Source: Serratia rubidaea
GTDB lineage: Bacteria; Pseudomonadota; Gammaproteobacteria; Enterobacterales; Enterobacteriaceae
Direction of reading: 5' to 3'
Length of the DNA stretch: 64,000 bases
Assembly (NCBI GenBank): GCA_901472405.1
Contig: LR590463.1
Coordinates: forward strand, 1,550,001-1,614,000
Shown: positions 1-10,929 of the stretch, one piece after another
How positions within the stretch are numbered: position 1 is the first letter of the stretch
Layout: each line of letters begins with the position of its first letter
Notes under the pieces: generated by a model
Told to the model about the DNA's origin: nothing
What the model saw: only the letters and a program-made list of their open reading frames with translations
Database searches by the model: none
Position numbers and translations under genes: made by a program

Positions 1-1
1 G

Positions 2-574
2 CGGCTGACGGCGGCGCTGAAGCGGCTGGTATGGAGCTACAGCCTGGCGGGCTTCGGCTATATTCTGCCGGCGACCTTTCTGTCGCAGATGGCCGCCGAG
101 CGCTTTCCCGGCAGCCTGTTCGCCCAGTTTGTCTGGCCGATTTTCGGCGGCGCGGCGGTGCTGGGGATCGGCATCGGCATCCTGACCCGTCATCGGCTGA
201 CCACCCAGAACCGGCTGGCGCTGACGCTGTGGGTGCAGGCGCTGGGCGTGCTGTGCGCCGAAGCGCTGCCGGGCGTCAGCGGGCTGCTGCTGGGGGCGCT
301 GTTTACCGGCGGCGGTTTTCTCAGCGTGGTGCAGCTGTCCATTCAGCACGGCCGTGAGCTGGCGCCGAACCACGCCCGCTATATGGCCGGCTTGCTGACC
401 ACCGGCTATGCCGTCGGCCAGCTGGCCGGGCCGGTGCTGTCCGCGTTGTCCACCGCGCTGACCCACCGTCTGGAGCCGGCGCTGTTTGTGGCGACGCTGG
501 CTTTGCTGGCGGCCGGGCTGCTGGTGTTCAAGATCCCCGCACGCGCCGCACGACGCCAGCTGGCAGGGGAATAA
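2..574 (+). CDS. MFS transporter, YbfB/YjiJ family (C-terminal part)
   Basis: The open frame enters from the left edge and gives about 190 residues, so the N-terminal half lies outside the window. The stretch YSLAGFGYILPATFLSQMA is typical of the middle of YbfB/YjiJ-type major facilitator proteins. It is followed by hydrophobic segments consistent with the last five or six membrane helices, with a GYAVGQLAGPVLSAL segment near the end and a short basic tail. Substrate is unknown; family members are inner-membrane secondary transporters. A 348-base gap separates it from folE, so the two are probably transcribed separately. Family assignment is good; function is not inferable. Confidence 0.8.
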   Translation, partial: RLTAALKRLVWSYSLAGFGYILPATFLSQMAAERFPGSLFAQFVWPIFGGAAVLGIGIGILTRHRLTTQNRLALTLWVQALGVLCAEALPGVSGLLLGALFTGGGFLSVVQLSIQHGRELAPNHARYMAGLLTTGYAVGQLAGPVLSALSTALTHRLEPALFVATLALLAAGLLVFKIPARAARRQLAGE

Positions 575-922
575 GCCGGGTGGTTCGGGCGTCTGTGTAC
601 AGGGTGATGCGGATTTTTCATCGCTGGTTGAAACACAATCACTGGATAAACGCGTCACTCTCATCTACAGTGGGGCAAAATCTTGATCGGGTTCACGCTC
701 TATTCTCCCTCCTTTCAAGTTGCCGGCGCGTTGGCTGCGCTTCTTATTCCCCGTCGCCTGGCGCGCCAGGCGGCTGAGGGAAGTTTGTTTGCCAGCCGTC
801 AGCATCCCGGAGCCTGGCGGAAAGAGGCCCTGCTGAACCCTTGCAGTTATAAAGAGAGTAGCTCTGAACGTTGGGCGGCCGGCAGGCCGCGCGCGCAAGG
901 GCCACCTGCTGGAGACACATAA
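575..922. other. intergenic region upstream of folE with repeat-like palindromic sequence
   Basis: No convincing gene is present. Positions about 705-790 contain a segment beginning TTTCAAGTTGCCGGCGCG followed by TTGGCTGCGCTT. This resembles the start of intergenic palindromic repeats common in Serratia and Yersinia; that likeness is from memory and was not aligned. Several GC-rich palindromes (around 758-774 and 876-892) may form hairpins. The folE promoter should lie in the last 150 bases, and a GGAGA ribosome-binding site sits at about 911-915. Confidence 0.35.
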
Positions 923-1585
923 ATGACGACACTCAGTAAAGAAGCGGCTCTGGTTCATGCAGCGCTGGAGGCACGCGGCCTGGAAACCCCGCTGCGTGGT
1001 GAAATGTTGGATCGCGAAACGCGTAAACGGCGTATTCAGGAGCACATGACGGAAATCATGCAGCTGCTGAACCTCGATCTGAGCGATGACAGCCTGGCGG
1101 AAACGCCGCACCGCATCGCCAAGATGTATGTCGATGAGATCTTTTCCGGTCTGGATTACGCCAATTTCCCGAAAATCACCGTGATTGAAAACAAAATGAA
1201 GGTGGATGAAATGGTGACGGTGCGCGACATCACCCTGACCAGCACCTGCGAACACCATTTTGTCACCATCGACGGGAAGGCCACCGTGGCCTATATCCCG
1301 AAAGACGGGGTGATCGGGCTGTCCAAAATCAACCGTATCGTCCAGTTCTTTGCCCAGCGTCCGCAGGTGCAGGAGCGTCTGACCCAGCAGATCCTGATCG
1401 CGCTGCAAACGCTGCTCGGCACCAACAACGTGGCGGTATCGATTGACGCGGTGCACTACTGCGTCAAGGCGCGCGGCATTCGCGACGCCACCAGCGCCAC
1501 CACCACCACCTCGCTGGGCGGGCTGTTCAAGTCCAGCCAGAACACGCGGCAGGAGTTCCTGCGCGCGGTGCGTCACCACCAGTAA
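923..1585 (+). CDS. folE: GTP cyclohydrolase I
   Basis: Converts GTP to 7,8-dihydroneopterin triphosphate, the first step of tetrahydrofolate synthesis, in the cytosol as a homodecamer. The 220-residue product is near-identical to E. coli FolE (222 residues) over most of its length. The zinc ligands are in place: Cys109 and His112 within TSTCEHHF, and Cys180 in [10 protein letters not shown]. The loop [12 protein letters not shown] near the C-terminus is also conserved. The start is supported by a GGAGA about eight bases upstream. A strong terminator follows directly, so folE is separated from the TRAP genes. In E. coli folE is next to yeiB; here that linkage is interrupted by the TRAP-lhgO cassette. 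Confidence 0.98.
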   Translation: MTTLSKEAALVHAALEARGLETPLRGEMLDRETRKRRIQEHMTEIMQLLNLDLSDDSLAETPHRIAKMYVDEIFSGLDYANFPKITVIENKMKVDEMVTVRDITLTSTCEHHFVTIDGKATVAYIPKDGVIGLSKINRIVQFFAQRPQVQERLTQQILIALQTLLGTNNVAVSIDAVHYCVKARGIRDATSATTTTSLGGLFKSSQNTRQEFLRAVRHHQ

Positions 1586-1595
1586 CGCACGGTAA

Positions 1596-1631
1596 ACCGG
1601 CGCGCTCGTTCTGAGGGCGCCGGTCGTTTTT
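1596..1631 (+). terminator. Rho-independent terminator of folE
   Basis: An 8-bp perfect stem (ACCGGCGC / GCGCCGGT) with a 13-base loop is followed within two bases by five T residues and further T-rich sequence. It begins ten bases after the folE stop codon. Confidence 0.85.
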
Positions 1632-1765
1632 CCCCCTTTTTCCCGCACTTTCTATCCCGCTGCCGTTCTTCTAGCTGCGTCACATTCCTGTCGCCGAAGC
1701 GCCCGTTTTTTGCTCACTCCGATCACAAATCCGTCAATGGCGGTTAGCTAAACGAATTTGTCATG

Positions 1766-1775
1766 TTGTATACAA
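1766..1775. promoter_or_regulatory. candidate GntR-FCD operator upstream of the TRAP operon
   Basis: The perfect 10-bp palindrome TTGTATACAA lies 47 bases before the start codon of the TAXI gene. Its form (TTGT-spacer-ACAA) fits operators of FadR/FCD-type GntR regulators, and a regulator of that class is encoded as the third gene of the same operon. The assignment is inference from motif and context; no -10/-35 pair was identified with confidence. Confidence 0.45.
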
Positions 1776-1822
1776 GTTTGCGTAAATGTTTTCTATTTGT
1801 TTCAAAACATCAGGTGAGTCGA

Positions 1823-2818
1823 ATGAAAAATAGAAAAATCAAACTGTTGCTGTTCAGCGCCGCGGCGGTTGCCGTGGCGGCACTGGCGGTCGTCGGCAAA
1901 ATAGAGAATGAAAACAAGACGTTCCTGTCCGTGGCGACCGCCTCAACCGGGGGAACCTATTACCCGATGGGCGTCGGCCTGGCCAATGTCTGGAGCACCC
2001 GCCTGAAACAGGATGGCATTCAGGTGACCGGGCAGTCTTCCGCCGGCTCAATCGAAAATATCGATCTGCTGCAGAAGGACGAAGCCCAGCTGGCCATTCT
2101 GCAGAGCCTGCTGGCGGTGGAAGCCTATCAGGGGGTAGGCAACTTCGCCGGACGCGCCTACGGCGATCTGCGCGCTATCTCCATGCTGTGGCCCAACGTC
2201 GAGCATTTTGTGATGCTGGAAAGCAAGGTGAAGGACGGCACGCTGAACGATATCGCCGGCAGCCGTTTTTCGGTCGGGCCGCAGGCCAGCGGCACGGAGC
2301 AGTCGACGCTGGTGATCCTGCGCGGCGTCAACATGAGTAAGAAAAATATTTCGCCGGAATACCTGGGCTATGGCGACACCGTCTCGGCGATGCGTGACGG
2401 TCGGCTCGACGGCGGCGCGCTGCCCGCCGGGGTGCCGGCCGCCGCGGTGACCGATATGTACGCCAGCGGCGTGCCCTCGCGCATCCTGGAGGTGACCGAT
2501 GAACAGCTGGCCAGCATTAACGCCGTCGCCAACGCCTGGTTCCGCTTTGTGATTGAGGCGGACACCTACCCGCGGCAGAGCAAGGCGGTAGCGACCATTG
2601 CCCAGCCCAATATTCTGGTCGCCACGCGCGGCATCGACGACCAGATTGTCTATGACCTGACCAAGGCGATGTTTGAGAACCTGCCGGAAGTGCATCAGGT
2701 GCACAGCGCGGCCAAAAATATCTCACTGGAAAATGCCCTGAAAGGGGTGTCCGTGCCCCTGCATCTGGGAGCGTACCGTTATTTCCGCGAAGCCGGGTCA
2801 ACATCCCCGCAGAGCTGA
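1823..2818 (+). CDS. TAXI-family TRAP transporter solute-binding protein
   Basis: Periplasmic substrate receptor of a TRAP transporter. The 331-residue product starts with a basic N-terminus and a hydrophobic stretch (LLLFSAAAVAVAALAVV) acting as signal peptide or anchor. It continues with TASTGGTYYPMGVGLANVW and TGQSSAGSIENIDLLQ, which mark TAXI (TRAP-associated extracytoplasmic immunogenic) receptors. The start at 1823 is preferred because AGGTGA lies five bases upstream and the signal peptide begins there; an in-frame ATG at 1763 falls before the likely operator. The fused permease follows 40 bases later. TAXI receptors are reported to bind small dicarboxylate-like acids such as 2-oxoglutarate or glutamate. 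Linkage to lhgO suggests 2-hydroxyglutarate or a related acid; this is inference. Confidence 0.9.
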   Translation: MKNRKIKLLLFSAAAVAVAALAVVGKIENENKTFLSVATASTGGTYYPMGVGLANVWSTRLKQDGIQVTGQSSAGSIENIDLLQKDEAQLAILQSLLAVEAYQGVGNFAGRAYGDLRAISMLWPNVEHFVMLESKVKDGTLNDIAGSRFSVGPQASGTEQSTLVILRGVNMSKKNISPEYLGYGDTVSAMRDGRLDGGALPAGVPAAAVTDMYASGVPSRILEVTDEQLASINAVANAWFRFVIEADTYPRQSKAVATIAQPNILVATRGIDDQIVYDLTKAMFENLPEVHQVHSAAKNISLENALKGVSVPLHLGAYRYFREAGSTSPQS

Positions 2819-2858
2819 TCCCACCAGAAGCGCGCGCCGATCGCGCTACGGAGGCGCT

Positions 2859-4814
2859 ATGAATACCACGCCCTTAACGCCGCAGCCGGACACCTCGCTG
2901 GATAAAGAGGCGGGCGCCGGCAGCCGTCCGCTGGCCGGACGCTACGCGCTGTTCGCCACCGTGCTGGCGATCGCGATCTCACTGTATGCGGTGTACTCCA
3001 ACGCGCTGGCCAATACCCAGGAGTTTTATCGCAACACCACCTTCCTGACCGGGATTCTGCTGCTGGGCTTTATTCTGTTCCCGTTCTCCAAAAAGCACGC
3101 GACGGCCAAATTTAACCGCTGGGACTACCTGTTTATTGCGCTGACGCTGGTCAGCTACGGCTATTTCTATTTTAACTACCTCGATCTGCACGTGGTGCGC
3201 AAAAGCCTGCCCAATACCACCGACTACCTGATGGCGGCGCTGGGCATCGGCGTGCTGTTTGAGGCCGCGCGCCGCACCACCGGCCTGTTTATTCCCAGCC
3301 TGGCGACGTTCGCCATTATCTATGCGCTGTTCGGCCAGTATTTTATGGGCATTTTCGGCCACAGCGGCTTTTCGGTCGAACGCCTGCTGTACCGGCTGTT
3401 TATGACCAGTGAAGGCATTTTCGGCATCACCCTGTCGACCGCCGCCACTGCAATAGCGGTGTTTATTCTGTTCGGTGCATTTCTCAGCGTCAGCGGTGCG
3501 ACGCAGTTGTTTAACGATCTGGCGCTGGCGATGGCCGGACGCCGTCGCGGCGGCCCGGCGCAGGTGGCGGTGATCTCTTCGGCGCTGACCGGCTCGCTGA
3601 GCGGCAGCGCGGTGGCCAACGTCGCCACCACCGGCACCTTTACCATTCCGTTGATGAAAAGCATCGGTTTGTCGCCTAAGTTTGCCGGCGCGGTCGAGGC
3701 CACGGCGTCCACCGGCGGCATGATCATGCCGCCGATTATGGGTGCGGCGGCGTTTATCATGGCCGGTTTCCTCGGTATTTCTTACACCACCATCGTCATT
3801 GCCGCCATCGTGCCGGCGCTGCTCTACTACGCGGCGCTGATTATCGCCATCGATCTGGAGGCCAAAAAGCAGGGGCTGAAGGGCATCAGCAAGGAGAATA
3901 TCCCGCAGGTCAAGGCGGTGCTGAAGGCGCGCGGGCTGCTGCTGCTGCCGCTGTTTATCGTTATTGGCGCTCTGCTGCTGGGTAAAACGCCGATTTACGC
4001 CGGCTTTCTGGGGATTGTCGCCATCATCGTCGCCAGCTGGCTGACGCCGGACAGCGCGGTGCGCATGACGCCGCGGAAAATTGCCGAGGCGCTGAATGAG
4101 GCGGCCCGCGGCTCGATTCAGGTGACGATCGCCTGTGCGGCGATCGGGGTGATTATCTGCGTGGTGACCATGACCGGCATCGGCTCGACGCTGGCGTTTA
4201 ATATCGTGTCGATGACCGACAATACGCTGTGGATGATCCTGCTGGTGGTGATGCTGGTGTGCATCGTGCTGAGCATGGGGCTGCCTTCCACCGCGCTGTA
4301 TATCGTGGTGGCGGTGACGGTATCGCCGATTCTGATCAAGGCCGGCGTGATGCCGCTGGCGGCGCACTTCTTTGTGTTCTGGTTTGGCGCGCTGTCCAAT
4401 ATCACGCCGCCGGTGGCGCTGGCCAGCTACACCGCCGCCAGCATTGCCCGCGCCGACCCGATGCAAACCTCGTGGGAAGCGGTGCGGCTGGCGCTGCCCG
4501 GTTTTATCATCCCGTTTATTCTGGTGTACAACCCGATGCTGCTGATGCAGGGGGAGGCGGTGAACGTGCTGTCGGTGATCCATATGGTGGCCACCGCGCT
4601 GGTGGGCATCTATGCGCTCTCCATTGCCAGCGCCAACTTCTGGCTGATGAAGGCCCACTGGCTGGAGCGCGTACTGTTCACCTGCGCCGCCATTTTGCTG
4701 ATTAAGCCGGGAATGATGACCGATCTGGGCGGGCTGGCGCTGATTATTACCGCCGGCACGATACACCTGCTGCGTTTCAGACAGCGCGCGGCCGCGCCGG
4801 GGGAGTCGGCATGA
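2859..4814 (+). CDS. TRAP transporter fused permease (DctQM type)
   Basis: Inner-membrane permease combining the small (Q) and large (M) TRAP subunits in one 651-residue chain, as is usual for TAXI-type systems. The first ~150 residues hold four predicted helices (Q-like part). The M part carries the family landmarks SGSAVANVATTGTFTIP, EATASTGGMIMPPIMGAAAF, MGLPSTALYIV and ITPPVALASYTAA, with roughly 14 further helices. It would couple sodium entry to import of the acid captured by the upstream receptor. The gene lies 40 bases after the receptor and 15 bases before the regulator, so the four genes from 1823 to 6740 look like one transcript. Confidence 0.93.
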   Translation: MNTTPLTPQPDTSLDKEAGAGSRPLAGRYALFATVLAIAISLYAVYSNALANTQEFYRNTTFLTGILLLGFILFPFSKKHATAKFNRWDYLFIALTLVSYGYFYFNYLDLHVVRKSLPNTTDYLMAALGIGVLFEAARRTTGLFIPSLATFAIIYALFGQYFMGIFGHSGFSVERLLYRLFMTSEGIFGITLSTAATAIAVFILFGAFLSVSGATQLFNDLALAMAGRRRGGPAQVAVISSALTGSLSGSAVANVATTGTFTIPLMKSIGLSPKFAGAVEATASTGGMIMPPIMGAAAFIMAGFLGISYTTIVIAAIVPALLYYAALIIAIDLEAKKQGLKGISKENIPQVKAVLKARGLLLLPLFIVIGALLLGKTPIYAGFLGIVAIIVASWLTPDSAVRMTPRKIAEALNEAARGSIQVTIACAAIGVIICVVTMTGIGSTLAFNIVSMTDNTLWMILLVVMLVCIVLSMGLPSTALYIVVAVTVSPILIKAGVMPLAAHFFVFWFGALSNITPPVALASYTAASIARADPMQTSWEAVRLALPGFIIPFILVYNPMLLMQGEAVNVLSVIHMVATALVGIYALSIASANFWLMKAHWLERVLFTCAAILLIKPGMMTDLGGLALIITAGTIHLLRFRQRAAAPGESA

Positions 4815-4829
4815 AAAACGGGGAGGCCC

Positions 4830-5546
4830 ATGATCAATAAAGTCACCCGGCGGAAAGCGTCGCACCAGGTACTGGCGCAGCTGAAGGCGGGTATTCATGA
4901 CGGCACCTACCCGGTGGGGGATAAGCTGCCGTCGGAAAATGAGCTGGCCGACGCCTTTGGCGTCAGCCGCGCGCCGGTGCGTGAGGCGCTGGGGATCCTG
5001 GAGGTCGGCGGCATTATCTCTTCACGTCAGGGGGGCGGCCATCGGGTTGAGCAGCATTCGCTGCTCAGCAAGTATGAGCCGCTGGTGATGGAGGTCGCCA
5101 GCCGCAGCGAGGTGGAATCGCTGCTGGAAATGCGCGAGGTGATGGAGCAGCAGGCGGCGAGCATGGCCGCGCAGCGGCGCAGCGAGCAGGAGCTGCAACA
5201 GATCGAACAGGCGTTTCTGGCCTTTCGCCACACTACGCTGCACGACGGGCAGATTGGCCATCAGCAGGATTACCTGTTTCACCGCGCCATTATGCAGGCT
5301 TCGCACAATCCGTTTTTTGTGCAAATCCTCGACAATATGCATGAGCTGTATCTCGGCGTGCTGGTGTATTCGCTCAGCCGCAACCTGGGGCGCGCCGACG
5401 AGCGCCAGCGGGTGGTCGATGAACATGAGCGGGTATGGCTGGCGATCAAGGCCGGCGATGCGGCGGCGGCGGCCGGCAGTATGCAGCATCATCTGAGTAA
5501 CGTGCGCGGCAAGCTGCGCAGGCTGGAACAAGAAGGAAAAGCATAA
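4830..5546 (+). CDS. GntR-family regulator, FCD domain (FadR subfamily)
   Basis: A 238-residue transcription factor. Residues ~8-75 form the winged helix-turn-helix (GDKLPSENELADAFGVSRAP, then VREALGILEVGGIISSRQGGG). Residues ~90-225 form the all-helical FCD ligand domain, with the metal-binding pattern including DYLFHRAIMQASHNP and a later DEHERVWLAIKAGD. It is placed between the TRAP permease and lhgO, two bases before the latter. It is therefore the likely local regulator that senses the imported acid or its oxidation product. In E. coli the related regulator CsiR controls the csiD-lhgO operon. A palindrome at 1766-1775 is a candidate operator. Ligand not determinable. Confidence 0.9.
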   Translation: MINKVTRRKASHQVLAQLKAGIHDGTYPVGDKLPSENELADAFGVSRAPVREALGILEVGGIISSRQGGGHRVEQHSLLSKYEPLVMEVASRSEVESLLEMREVMEQQAASMAAQRRSEQELQQIEQAFLAFRHTTLHDGQIGHQQDYLFHRAIMQASHNPFFVQILDNMHELYLGVLVYSLSRNLGRADERQRVVDEHERVWLAIKAGDAAAAAGSMQHHLSNVRGKLRRLEQEGKA

Positions 5547-5548
5547 CC

Positions 5549-6740
5549 ATGTATGACGTGATCATTATCGGCAGCGGGCTGGTGGGGCTGGGCGTCGCCA
5601 ACGCGCTGCAGGAACATAATCCGCGCCTGAAGCTGCTGATCGTGGATAAAGAGCCCGGCCCGGCGGCGCATCAGAGCGGCCATAACAGCAACGTGGTGCA
5701 CTCCGGCATCTACTATCAGCCCGGCAGCCTGAAGGCGCGCCTGGCGAAGCAGGGCAATCAGAGCATGTTTGCCTTCTGCCGCCAGCATGAGCTGTATCAC
5801 GACCGCTGCGGCAAAGTGATTGTCGCCACCCAGCTGCAGGAGCTGGAACTGTTGGAGAATATCTACCGGCGCGGCCTGGAGAACGGCCTGGCGGTGCGCC
5901 GCCTGTCGGCCGCCGAGCTGCGGGAGCGGGAACCCCACGTTAACGGACTGGAGGCGCTGCTGGTGCCGGACGCCGGCATCGTCAACTATGCGCAGGTGGC
6001 CGCCAAGCTGGCGGAAATTGTTCAACAGCGCGGCGGCGAGATTCACTTCGGCCGGCAGGTGGTGGGGATTGCCGAGCACGGCGACGGCGTTGAGGTGCAG
6101 ACGCCGGGGCAGAACTATCAGGGCAAATGGCTGGTCAACTGCGCGGGGTTGTTCAGCGACCGCATTGCCAAACTGGCGGGGTATGACACCGGCATGAAAA
6201 TCGTGCCGTTCCGCGGCGAATATTTTGTGCTGAACAGTGAAAAGAACTATCTGGTTAATCACCTGATTTATCCGGTGCCGAACCCGGACTTCCCCTTCCT
6301 CGGCGTGCACTTTACCCGCATGTACAACGGCAAGCGGGATGTGGGGCCGAATGCGGTGCTGGCATTCAAGCGCGAAGGCTACCGCAAGTGCGACGTCAGC
6401 CTGCGCGATCTGGGCGAGGTGCTGAGCTACCGCGGCTTTTGGAAGATTGCCGGCCGCTATATGGGCGAGGGGCTGGCGGAGGTGCGGCGTTCGCTGTCGC
6501 GCCGCCGGTTTACGGAAAACGCCCGCCGGCTGATCCCGGCGCTGCAGGAAGCGGATATTCAGCCCGGCCCCGCCGGCGTGCGGGCGCAGGCGCTGACGGC
6601 TGACGGCAAGCTGGTGGACGATTTCCACTTCGTGACCGGCCGCCGTTCGCTGCACGTGTGCAATGCGCCTTCCCCGGCGGCGACCGCCTCACTGGAAAAT
6701 TGGCCGCGACATCGTGCGCCAACATCTTGCCCACCTGTAA
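5549..6740 (+). CDS. lhgO: L-2-hydroxyglutarate oxidase/dehydrogenase (one-base frameshift near the 3' end)
   Basis: FAD enzyme that oxidises L-2-hydroxyglutarate to 2-oxoglutarate, passing electrons to the quinone pool. It shows the dinucleotide motif GSGLVGLG at residues 8-15, HQSGHNSNVVHSGIYY, PFRGEYF, PFLGVHFTRM and VGPNAVLAFKREGYRK, matching E. coli LhgO (YgaF). After CNAPSPAATASLE the frame breaks: four A at 6696-6699 where three restore the expected tail IGRDIVRQHLAHL and a stop at 6740 (396 residues). As written the frame runs on to 6859 with unrelated sequence. A base-calling error is likely. It is the last gene of the TRAP-GntR-lhgO cassette, which suggests uptake and oxidation of a hydroxy-dicarboxylate. 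Confidence 0.9.
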
Positions 6741-6798
6741 TCATCCGCAGCGCCAGCGAAAGGATGGTATCTACGCTATTTTTAATGCTTAATATAAC

Positions 6799-6823
6799 GC
6801 CCGGCTCCCATCGGGAGCGGGGC
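6799..6823 (+). terminator. hairpin after lhgO
   Basis: GCTCCC / GGGAGC with a three-base loop, extended by flanking C/G pairs, lies 60 bases after the corrected lhgO stop. A second GC-rich inverted pair follows, then TATTTTATTGG. The T-run is not immediate, so termination strength is uncertain. Confidence 0.5.
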
Positions 6824-6875
6824 GGGTGTTGCGCCTGCGGGCGTATTTTATTGGATTGAATAACAGCGGTATCTC

Positions 6876-8057
6876 ATGAACCCTCCTGCATCGGCGCCGC
6901 TGCCGCGTATTGCCACTCTGGACTGCGCGCGCGGCATCGCCATTCTCGGTATTCTGCTGATGAATATCAGCGCCTTTGGGCTGCCGAAAGCGGCGTATCT
7001 TAACCCGGCCTATCAGGGCCAGCCGTCATTGTCCGACGCCTGGGCCTGGGCGCTGCTGGATCTGTTCACCCAGGCCAAGTTTCTGGCGATGTTTGCACTA
7101 TTGTTCGGCGCGGGGCTGCAGCTGCTGCTGCACCGCGGCAAAGGCTGGATCCGCGCGCGCCTGAGCTGGCTGGTGCTGTTCGGGCTGGGGCACGGCATTT
7201 TTTTATGGGACGGCGATATTCTGCTGGCGTACGGCCTGATCGGCCTGGTGTGCTGGCGCATGATCCGCGAAGCGAAAAACACCTTTACCCTGCTGAAAAC
7301 CGGCGCGGTGCTGTATGGGATCGGCGTTACGCTGTTGCTGCTGCTCAGTTTTGCCACCGATGGCACGCCGGGCAGCTTCTGGCTGCCCGGCCCGGCGGAT
7401 CTGCAGTATGAACAGCTGTGGAAACTGCAGGGCGGGCTGGAAGCCTGGCGCAACCGGGTGGATCTGCTCTCATCCAGCCTGCTGGCGATTGGCGCGCAGT
7501 ACGGCTGGGAGCTGGCGGGGCTGATGCTGTTCGGCGCCGGCCTGATGCGCAGCGGCTGGCTGCGCGGCCACTTTGCGCCGGCGTATTACCGGCGGCAGGC
7601 GGCCTGGCTGATCCCGCTGTCGCTGCTGATCCAGCTGCCGGCGGTGGCGCTGCAGTGGCATCTGCAGTGGGACTACCGCTGGAGCGGCTTTTTGCTGCAG
7701 GTGCCGCGCGAGCTGGGCGCGCCGCTGCAGGCGATGGGCTATCTGGCGCTGTGTTACGGCTTCTGGGGGCGGCTGGCACGCTGGCCGCTGGGGCGCTGGC
7801 TGACGCAGGTCGGCCGTATGGCGCTCAGTAACTATCTGCTGCAAACGCTGATCTGCACCACGCTGTTCTACCGCTTTGGCCTCTATCAGCAGCTTGACCG
7901 CTGGCAGCTGGTGGCGATAGTGCCGCTGGTGTGGCTGGCGAACCTGCTGTTCTCACAGCTGTGGCTGCGCTATTTCGAACAGGGGCCGGCAGAGTGGCTG
8001 TGGCGTCGGCTGACCGCGCTCGGCGCCGGCGAGGGAGAGCGCCACCTGCGGCGCTGA
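6876..8057 (+). CDS. yeiB: DUF418 family membrane protein YeiB
   Basis: Inner-membrane protein of 393 residues, close to E. coli YeiB (385). It opens with LDCARGIAILGILLMNISAFGLPKAAYLNP and has about ten hydrophobic segments. The C-terminal DUF418 domain contains VGRMALSNYLLQTLICTTLFY and the end motif LFSQLWLRYFEQGPAEWLWR, both highly conserved. The biochemical role is unknown. In other enterobacteria the gene neighbours folE; here the two are separated by the 5-kb TRAP-lhgO cassette. It converges on sanA, with a shared hairpin at 8072-8093. Confidence 0.93.
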   Translation: MNPPASAPLPRIATLDCARGIAILGILLMNISAFGLPKAAYLNPAYQGQPSLSDAWAWALLDLFTQAKFLAMFALLFGAGLQLLLHRGKGWIRARLSWLVLFGLGHGIFLWDGDILLAYGLIGLVCWRMIREAKNTFTLLKTGAVLYGIGVTLLLLLSFATDGTPGSFWLPGPADLQYEQLWKLQGGLEAWRNRVDLLSSSLLAIGAQYGWELAGLMLFGAGLMRSGWLRGHFAPAYYRRQAAWLIPLSLLIQLPAVALQWHLQWDYRWSGFLLQVPRELGAPLQAMGYLALCYGFWGRLARWPLGRWLTQVGRMALSNYLLQTLICTTLFYRFGLYQQLDRWQLVAIVPLVWLANLLFSQLWLRYFEQGPAEWLWRRLTALGAGEGERHLRR

Positions 8058-8071
8058 GTAAGGAAAGCAGC

Positions 8072-8093
8072 GCGGCCGGCAGATACCGGCCGC
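8072..8093. terminator. hairpin between convergent yeiB and sanA
   Basis: Perfect 8-bp stem GCGGCCGG / CCGGCCGC with a six-base loop. It sits between two converging stop codons. T-runs on either side are weak. Confidence 0.5.
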
Positions 8094-8097
8094 GGGC

Positions 8098-8850
<753 letters not shown>

Positions 8851-8973
8851 TTACGCGCATAAATCTGAAAAAAGGTGGATTAAGGCTACTTTACCTGACT
8901 ATCTGACGCAAGCGGTCGACCTGCGGATGGGGCCCCAGCAGGGCACTTTTTGTTGGTGCGGAGATCGGATGAG

Positions 8974-9001
8974 GAAAAACCGGCCAGACGATGCTGGCCG
9001 G
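8974..9001 (-). terminator. Rho-independent terminator of maeA
   Basis: Read on the minus strand, an 8-bp perfect stem CCGGCCAG / CTGGCCGG with a six-base loop is directly followed by TTTTTCC. It begins twelve bases after the maeA stop. Confidence 0.9.
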
Positions 9002-9012
9002 CGGGAGACGGA

Positions 9013-10740
<1,728 letters not shown>

Positions 10741-10901
10741 TTATCACCGCAGATCCTAAAAGATAAGGGAAATATGTACAGTAATTGTTATCGGATCATG
10801 AGGGAAGTTGCGCTAATTATCGACGATCAAAGACTTATTTAACTAAAAAAAGTGTTTTCAGACGTAAATGGCATTGTATTCGCCGGGCAGGGCTGTTATT
10901 T

Positions 10902-10921
10902 GCGGGGCCGGACGGCCCCGC
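10902..10921. other. GC-rich hairpin downstream of cdd
   Basis: Perfect 8-bp stem GCGGGGCC / GGCCCCGC with a GGAC loop lies just past the cdd stop codon. No T-run follows on the minus strand, so it may stabilise the transcript end or terminate weakly. Confidence 0.4.
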
Positions 10922-10929
10922 GCTGGGGA

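Noticed and set aside
2979..4898. A 639-codon open frame antisense to the TRAP permease, rich in His, Arg and Gln
   Set aside because: Its composition is that of a shadow frame of a GC-rich membrane-protein gene; the permease on the other strand has clear family motifs.
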